From Phoronis australis (Eukaryota > Phoronida > Phoronidae): a stretch of DNA of 64,000 nucleotides. Positions 57,022-64,000 of the stretch are shown here, in pieces. The notes beneath the pieces are model-generated. The model saw nothing but the letters and a program-made list of their open reading frames with translations. It did no database searches and was not told where the DNA came from. How positions within the stretch are numbered: the first letter of the stretch is position 1; each line of letters starts with the position of its first letter. Position numbers and translations under genes: made by a program. The stretch spans positions 902,086 to 966,085 of the forward strand of contig NMRA01000029.1 of assembly GCA_002633005.1 (NCBI GenBank), read 5' to 3'.

Positions 57022-57613
57022 AATATGGACCACAGTGGAAAATATAGTTGAACACAAGTCAATGTCTTAATCCGCAACCTTTCTCTGTGAAGAAATTAAT
57101 ATACAAAATGATTTCAAGATGTGCTATTGTGAATACTCAACCATTGAATGATGGACAACCGAGCTACCAGGACAGTAATGACATCATTTACATGCTTTCT
57201 ACAATAGCTGTGTGCAAAGAATGTCAAAAACAAGAGCGATGAAAATGTAAATGGTAATGCCATAGAATCTCACCAATTTCGGACAAAATGATGGCAAAAA
57301 AATTAATCTATTTTCAAATTTCAAGGGCTTCTAACATTGTTGAGAAAGCGGATAATTTTGCAAAACGTTGTTCGACAGTAGCAATGTTATAGAGTTTAAA
57401 ATTAAACAGGGCTGGTTAGGTGCTCCTCAGTGAAAAACTATAAAAATAAACTTCCACTTGTCTGCCATATTTTGATGAACATACATCTTGTTTACACATT
57501 GCTGGTGCACAGTAAATTTATGTAATGTCTTGTATAAAGAGCAAGATTCATGCACAATATCCTGCACCATGCCACGTTCATCACCCTCACAACATCAAAG
57601 AGCAATAAACTAT
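57022..57613. repeat. 592-bp block left of the assembly gap
   Basis: Almost identical to 58095-58686 (two substitutions noticed) and ending at the first n. Confidence 0.9.
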
Positions 57614-58094
57614 NNNNNNNNNNNNNNNNNNNNNNNNNNNNNNNNNNNNNNNNNNNNNNNNNNNNNNNNNNNNNNNNNNNNNNNNNNNNNNNNNNNNNNN
57701 NNNNNNNNNNNNNNNNNNNNNNNNNNNNNNNNNNNNNNNNNNNNNNNNNNNNNNNNNNNNNNNNNNNNNNNNNNNNNNNNNNNNNNNNNNNNNNNNNNNN
57801 NNNNNNNNNNNNNNNNNNNNNNNNNNNNNNNNNNNNNNNNNNNNNNNNNNNNNNNNNNNNNNNNNNNNNNNNNNNNNNNNNNNNNNNNNNNNNNNNNNNN
57901 NNNNNNNNNNNNNNNNNNNNNNNNNNNNNNNNNNNNNNNNNNNNNNNNNNNNNNNNNNNNNNNNNNNNNNNNNNNNNNNNNNNNNNNNNNNNNNNNNNNN
58001 NNNNNNNNNNNNNNNNNNNNNNNNNNNNNNNNNNNNNNNNNNNNNNNNNNNNNNNNNNNNNNNNNNNNNNNNNNNNNNNNNNNNNNNNNNNNNN
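57614..58094. other. Assembly gap (481 n)
   Basis: A run of n. Open frames across it have no meaning. Confidence 0.99.
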
Positions 58095-58686
58095 CAATAT
58101 GGACCACAGTGGAAAATATAGTTGAACACAAGTCAATGTCTTAATCCGCAACCTTTCTCTATGAAGAAATTAATATACAAAATGATTTCAAGATGTGCTA
58201 TTGTGAATACTCAACCATTGAATGATGGACAACCGAGCTACCAGGACAGTAATGACATCATTTACATGCTTTCTACAATAGCTGTGTGCAAAGAATGTCA
58301 AAAACAAGAGCGATGAAAATGTACATGGTAATGCCATAGAATCTCACCAATTTCGGACAAAATGATGGCAAAAAAATTAATCTATTTTCAAATTTCAAGG
58401 GCTTCTAACATTGTTGAGAAAGCGGATAATTTTGCAAAACGTTGTTCGACAGTAGCAATGTTATAGAGTTTAAAATTAAACAGGGCTGGTTAGGTGCTCC
58501 TCAGTGAAAAACTATAAAAATAAACTTCCACTTGTCTGCCATATTTTGATGAACATACATCTTGTTTACACATTGCTGGTGCACAGTAAATTTATGTAAT
58601 GTCTTGTATAAAGAGCAAGATTCATGCACAATATCCTGCACCATGCCACGTTCATCACCCTCACAACATCAAAGAGCAATAAACTA
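58095..58686. repeat. 592-bp block right of the assembly gap
   Basis: Starts at the last n and repeats 57022-57613 in the same orientation, ending at the same base that precedes the gap. Confidence 0.9.
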
Positions 58687-60430
58687 TAGTTAGGCTTTGC
58701 TCATCTATCTGGACAGGGAAATAGATTTCTCGCGAGACAAATATATTAAAGGAGTCACAACATCTTTCCTATTTTATGTAATTGTGGTAAAAATCATGCA
58801 AAATCAAACAAGTATGAGAAAAAATTTTATATTATATTTCTCTATGAATTAGGCAAAACATGTCTTACATGACATCTAAATTCAAAATAAAACATGTAGA
58901 CGTTCAAACAAAACAGCTAGTTTATGTAACATGATGCACAAACTCAATTATAGGGATAGTTGAGTATGCACATATTGATGTGCGTGAATCCTGTCCATTC
59001 TCAGCAATGTCCAACAAGCGATATGACAAAGCAACATGCGACATACAACCGACTTCAGAGTAGTGAGAGGATGTCTAAAGCGATTACCACTTGAACAGCC
59101 TGACCCAATTTTGCATTCCGGTGAGCCAGATGATCTGAGCTGAGCTGGCAAAGACGAAATGCATTTTCTTTCATTCACGAACATTTCACGTTAGACTTTT
59201 TGTGTGAACCATTTGAATACCCTACAGAACAGCGTCGATTTGACCGCATGGTGATTGCAAAGAACTAACAAAAAAGTGAAATCACACTGGCTTCAATCCC
59301 CATTCAAATCACAGGAGTGAACTGTAGGTGGCGCTGAATGTTGTCCACCATGTGATCCATCAACATCTTCAGAGATTATTTTAGAAAAACATGTCCACTG
59401 AACCATAAATATATGAACCTATACAAGACATATGAGTATGTAAGTATTTCCTGCCCTGCTTTGGTTCTAATTTGGGGGGGCATTTTAGTATGTGTGCCCT
59501 CATCAGCTACCTCCGAATGTTACGCTGCAGTAATTGATTGGTCTGAACAGCTAACTGCAAACCAAACTTACATGAAATTCCACAAATGGGACCTCAATAT
59601 TTTCATGCAAAACATGTTTGACCCCAACCCTAAATATGCTACATATCCTTGTTTTGATCAATAAAGTTAGTTTTGATTTCACGCTCAGCACTGCCCTTGT
59701 AGAATTCGAATACAACACCCGAATCTTCACTTATTTAGTGCACAATATGGCTGACAAATGAAATTCTGTTTTGACAAATTCTTTGACAAAAACAAAAAAT
59801 AAGAAAATTACTAGAATGGTTTATAAGTTTGCGTTGATGTCATATCGTTTCCATTAGTTGCTGCAAAGTTCAGCTACTGAAAAATAGAAAAAAAGGAATT
59901 TTGACATTACTTTTGGGCGAAACTAGTGGAAACTTACTGTCATCAAAACAAAATAAGGCATGACTCACATTCTGAATTTCTATGTGCCCCTTGGCTAGAT
60001 TTAAGCAATCACAAAGCCTCAACGAAACTTTCTATGCGCTAATGACACAGGGCTCAGTCCTAAAATTATCCATGCATCTTGTGATAAAGCAGAGTCATTA
60101 TGCTGCACTCTATATATTGGAAAAGCACTATTAGAACAACCTATTAACTTAATCTCAGATGAAGCCTTTGGAAAGGATGATAAAATTGCTATATTCATAA
60201 TTGTTGCTAGAACTGCAACAGACCAATGGTGACCAGTACAATTGGTTCTGATCCAGGGTGGTCGTTGCCTTGATTTTGGGAACAAATTTTGGTCCCATTC
60301 CCGTATAAAAACTGTTTACATGTAAAATTCCCCTTATCAGGTTCAAAAAATAGATCAAAAGATTCCCCTCAAGGAAAGAATCACTTCCGTAAAACGTTAG
60401 TTCGCTATGTGAAGCACTGTGGTGGCAACG

Positions 60431-60532
60431 GGGTGAGAGGGCCATCCGGGTGAGAGGGCCATCCGGGTGAGAGGGCCATCCGGGTGAGAGGGCCATCCGG
60501 GTGAGAGGGCCATCCAGGTGAGAGGGCCATCC
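60431..60532. repeat. 17-bp tandem repeat, six units
   Basis: Unit GGGTGAGAGGGCCATCC; the last unit differs by one base. The open - strand frame across it is a composition effect. Confidence 0.95.
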
Positions 60533-60998
60533 GATTAGCTAGTTGCTAACACAGGAACTGATGGTAATTAACTTTCAACTTTGGTCAACAGAGTACTGCT
60601 TTAAACATGTGTTGCATCCACATTTCAACAAACCTTTAAGGTACTGATGTTTGGTTTAATGTAATGACATATTGTCCACATAGCTCCATTCATTCTAGTG
60701 CCTAGCAAGCCTTAGTTTAGGTAAATATCATAGAAGACATCAAGAAGAAATGTCATTTTTAAAACAGCTACAATAAGCACACTTCCAAGTTGTTTTATGC
60801 CAATCCTCTCCACAGTTGCTCACACCTCCAAGAAATTCTCAACACATTCCTTGACACCCTTCCATGCAATAGGGACGGAAATGGCGACATATGCCACACT
60901 GGGGTAGTCTGGAAGATTCTGCCACCTTCTCAATGGGAAATTTCATTGGGTCAAAAGTTGCAACTGGAAAACTTACCAGTTAAACTTCATTTTAAGCC

Positions 60999-61060
60999 GT
61001 GTCCACACTACAAATTACGCTAGAACAACTTGTCCTAGAACAATTTGTCCTAATACAAAC
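60999..61060. mobile_element. Solitary end of the 27-kb MITE family
   Basis: CCGTGTCCACACTACAAATT then CGCTAGAACAACTTG resembles the terminus of the element at 27039-27360. I see no matching second end nearby. Confidence 0.35.
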
Positions 61061-63334
61061 ACAACACCTTGTGACAAAATAAAACGGCACAAAAATTATT
61101 GAACAGCCTTATGTGAGAAACTGAGCGAGCCAAACATTTGTAATTACTTCTAGGCCTGCCTTGTCTGTATGGTTTGTATCAACACTACAACTTGGGCTGG
61201 AGCAAGTTACCCAAGAGCAAAGTACTGAGTACTTGGCCTTGGTGGGCTAAATTGTCACACACCTGTCAAGTTCCCCAATTTAGTGACATCTTCTTTCAGG
61301 CTACGATGAACTTGTTGAAGGATAACTCATACCCAGGACAGAACTTAAGCTACTACGTGTTCAATATCCCAATCGCACAGTTAACAGATACAGTGGCACA
61401 ATGAGCTATAGATTTTCAAAACTAGTTTTGTTAAAATTGACAGTTTTAATTGCGTTAGTTCAAATGAACAAGCTACCAACTGTTTTACGCCAAATTGGAA
61501 TACAGTTGCTTAATGTCTGACGTAATGACAACTTTCTGATAAGCCAGTCACGCTGCTAGACACATGTAAAGTGATATAATATCTCCTTCACTCCAACAAA
61601 CAACATGTGTTCACGTGCATCCTGTACAAACACTAACCCTGGCTTTCCACCAATTATAAGGTTAATAATGTTGGCCCCTGGTAAGCACCAAGTTTACCAA
61701 ACAGAAGTTGTGCTGGTGGTGTGTACAACCAATAGCTTGAGCCATGTGGAAAAGCTATTCACTCATGGACACCCTAATGAAATCACCCAGCCATGTTTTC
61801 TGGGGGATTTTAAGGCAATGTCGGACCTTAGAAAAATGTCCAAATTTGGGCAGAAAGCGGATTCATTCTCCAAAATGCTGTTAAGAATGGTTTTTTACAT
61901 GACTTGTTCTACTTTTGTATGATGGGCTACCACAAATTATACTTTTACAATTTCCATAAAAATGCAAAAACAAAAAGGATAATTAAGAAAATTGAAACAG
62001 TGTTTTCAAGATTTCAAAATTTGGTCATGTTGCTCATACCGTGGTTTTTCCATTAATGTACCTTCGTTTTTTGATAAATTTTACTAAAAAGACACCGTCA
62101 CCTGTCGCAGTTACAATGGTAGATCGATCAAATGTAAAAAAATCTAAAGAATTTCTACTTTTACAGAGTTAAAAAATCTATAGTTCAATATATGTATTGC
62201 TAGCTACACATTCACAACCTTAGAGCATCATGGGATTTACCCGCATTTTGTTGGAAAAGTTCAAGACGTACAAAAGACAAAAATGATCAAAATCATGACT
62301 TTAAAATTTTCAAAGCCACAGGCTCAATTTTAACCAGTCGCACCTTTTCGTTAAAGACACATACGACGCCCTCTTTAAAAACTGTTTCATTCGCGTTTTG
62401 GGGTGTAACCTTTTTTGCAAGTTTTTAATATGGCAAGTTTGTGTCTCTAGTTTTGCGCGACACAGACTGTGAACCAACAGGAGATCACAGATTACTTATA
62501 GGAATTGATCAGACACCTTTAAACTTGACTTATTGCAGTTTGAGATAACTCACTTATACCTAACTGTTACCCAAGCATGTGGCTTTATATTTAAAGGTGT
62601 TTTCGGTTTCTCAAAACTCCATTAAAACACAAAACACTGCTACAACCAACAGGAATTACAAGGCAATATCTAAGAGAACCACAACAATATCTTGACTGAC
62701 AATTTCCAGTAAAGTTAAAATTTCACAGGAACACAGAATTATTGATTCACCCAATTATTTGCGGATTATAACAGGCCAGGTCTTAATTTGATCAGTCTAC
62801 TAATACCTCACCATGGTTATGACACATCTTAATTACACATTACTAGTCCACAATTAATCAACTCGAGAACAAATTAGTCTAGTGACCTTAAACAGCGAGA
62901 TGGAAGTCATGTGTTGAGAGTCAGTGGTCAAAACTGGAAACTCCTCGACTTGATAAGCTAATATCACATGCATTGGAAACAGGCATTACGTCACCATAGC
63001 GAGACTGCTGAGAATGAAGAATCGACTAGAGTTCAGAGAGGAGAAAAATTATCCAAAGCCCCCAGCAGAATATCCACACCATTTGCAGACACTAGAATCC
63101 ACATACATTAACCAGCCACTTTCTAGTGAAGGCGATTAAACATAGAAGATTTTGTCTCTGTAACTGGAACATTTCATTGAAAGATGAGACAATCTGTGAC
63201 CTAGATAAACTACCCACACACTTTGCAGGACTGCATTTTTAAACATCTGCTGAATGGTTTTGAGTTGATGCCAAACCTACATTCACACTATTTACCACCA
63301 ATGTAGTTTACACATCACTGAGCATGTTACATCA

Positions 63335-63866
63335 TAGACAGTCACCACCGTCTCGACCAGCCTTCGAAGCTCCCATAGGCACTTCACATACCGAAAGCTT
63401 TTTGGCGAATTGTGCCTCGTACTGATTAAAACATCAAAGTCATGTTGTTATTACGGTAGTGCCTTTTGTACATAGAGAAACACCTTAGGAGGCCGTCGAT
63501 GTCTTTACTTCCTTTACAACTCGAAAAAATACTCCTGTAATCAAACTTCTTCTTTGAACAGACCTTCGTTCAGTCGCCCCAATTGGCAAATGGCCATTTT
63601 TACAATGCGCACGCTCCTATTTTTACCGAGCATGGGGCAGTATTAAAAATGGCCAGTTGCCGATTTGGGCAACTGAACGAAGGACTGTTCCAAGAAAAAG
63701 CTTGATTACAGTAGCATTTGTTTGGAAGAACATCGACAGCCTCCTAAGGTGTCCCTCTGTGTGCAAAAGGCACTTATAACACGTGGCTGATGTTTTAATC
63801 GGGTAAAAAGTGCTTATAGGAGCTTCATCGTCTAAAAAACCAGTGGAGACAGTGGTCACTGTCTAC
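63335..63866. mobile_element. Foldback element, 532 bp, long inverted arms
   Basis: The left end TAGACAGTCACCACCGTCTC pairs with the right end GACAGTGGTCACTGTCTA. Internal blocks (GATTAAAACATCA, CACCTTAGGAGGC, GTCGATGT, CCTTCGTTCAGT, TGGCCATTTTTA) occur in mirrored order. Arms are about 230-250 bp with small indels. Non-coding. Confidence 0.75.
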
Positions 63867-64000
63867 TACCTCACTGTGTGTAGGTAGCAATGAAGTGAAG
63901 GGATTATCGCTTGAGGCAGACATGCTCAGTTAGTACCTTCCATCTCTGCAGGCACTGGTTGACCAAGAGAATAAAGACCTTTGTCATTAGCAATTTATTT

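Larger units (their letters stand above)
52074..64000. other. Probable ERC upstream intron / flank; no coding exon recognised
   Basis: The first ERC exon found starts in the middle of the coiled coil, so this stretch should be intron, unless a short upstream exon was missed. Searches by eye for the family's WKEQYRVVQEEN and FWSPELKKE blocks on the - strand found nothing. It contains hairpins, a GC-rich candidate + strand exon, an assembly gap, a 17-bp repeat and a foldback element. Confidence 0.5.

Noticed and set aside
56792-57055. 87-codon - strand frame
   Set aside because: No domain recognised and no fitting splice sites toward ERC; its upstream part is repeated beyond the gap, so I make no call.
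57488-58151. Long frames of about 170-220 codons at 57.5-58.1 kb
   Set aside because: They consist almost entirely of n.
58948-59184. Ser/Gly-containing - strand frame as a possible ERC N-terminal exon
   Set aside because: Composition vaguely resembles the ERC N-terminus, but no conserved block is present and the donor (GTAATC) is not supported by phase.
60155-60496. 113-codon - strand frame
   Set aside because: Its N-terminal third is the translated 17-bp repeat and the rest has no family resemblance.
1-64000. CRISPR arrays, operons, prokaryotic promoters or viral genes
   Set aside because: The window is a spliced animal genome; tandem repeats here have no spacers, and no viral or retroelement protein was recognised.

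Overview
The window is a piece of a draft nuclear genome from an invertebrate animal. It is AT-rich, its genes are interrupted by many GT-AG introns, and it carries simple repeats, minisatellites and many short non-autonomous DNA elements. Runs of n mark assembly joins. The gene content (a FoxQ2 forkhead gene and an ELKS/CAST/ERC active-zone scaffold gene) fits a marine invertebrate, but the sequence does not let me name the phylum.

Layout. 1-6.2 kb: upstream non-coding DNA with one orphan TATA/MEF2-like promoter (about 3.31-3.40 kb) and a 148-bp inverted-repeat element. 6.25-8.3 kb: an intronless FoxQ2 gene on the + strand with its own CCAAT/TATA promoter. 8.3-13.5 kb: no recognisable gene. 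13.5-23.6 kb: on the - strand, a 12-exon gene that I rebuilt from splice sites. It encodes a predicted protein of about 585 residues with two MSP (major sperm protein/VAP-type) domains, a linker, a helical region and one transmembrane segment. The two MSP domains are each cut into three exons with the same intron phases and nearly the same exon lengths. 23.6-30.5 kb: no gene recognised; repeats and hairpins. 30.5-52.1 kb: 18 consecutive 3' exons (2601 nt, 866 residues plus stop) of an ERC gene on the - strand, in perfect phase. Its N-terminal exons are not seen. 52.1-64 kb: probably ERC intron or upstream DNA, with hairpins, a 481-bp assembly gap, a 17-bp tandem repeat and a 532-bp foldback element.

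The three genes do not form an obvious functional unit. FoxQ2 would be a nuclear transcription factor (anterior/apical patterning in other animals), the double-MSP protein a membrane protein probably of the ER, and ERC a coiled-coil scaffold of presynaptic active zones and secretory sites. The most novel item is the tandem-MSP membrane protein. Second is the ERC terminal exon, whose last codons are one unit of a decaying tandem repeat that continues into the 3' flank. Three places (18.26-19.50, 21.00-22.34 and 57.02-58.69 kb) are near-identical duplicates separated by n, and are best read as unmerged haplotypes.
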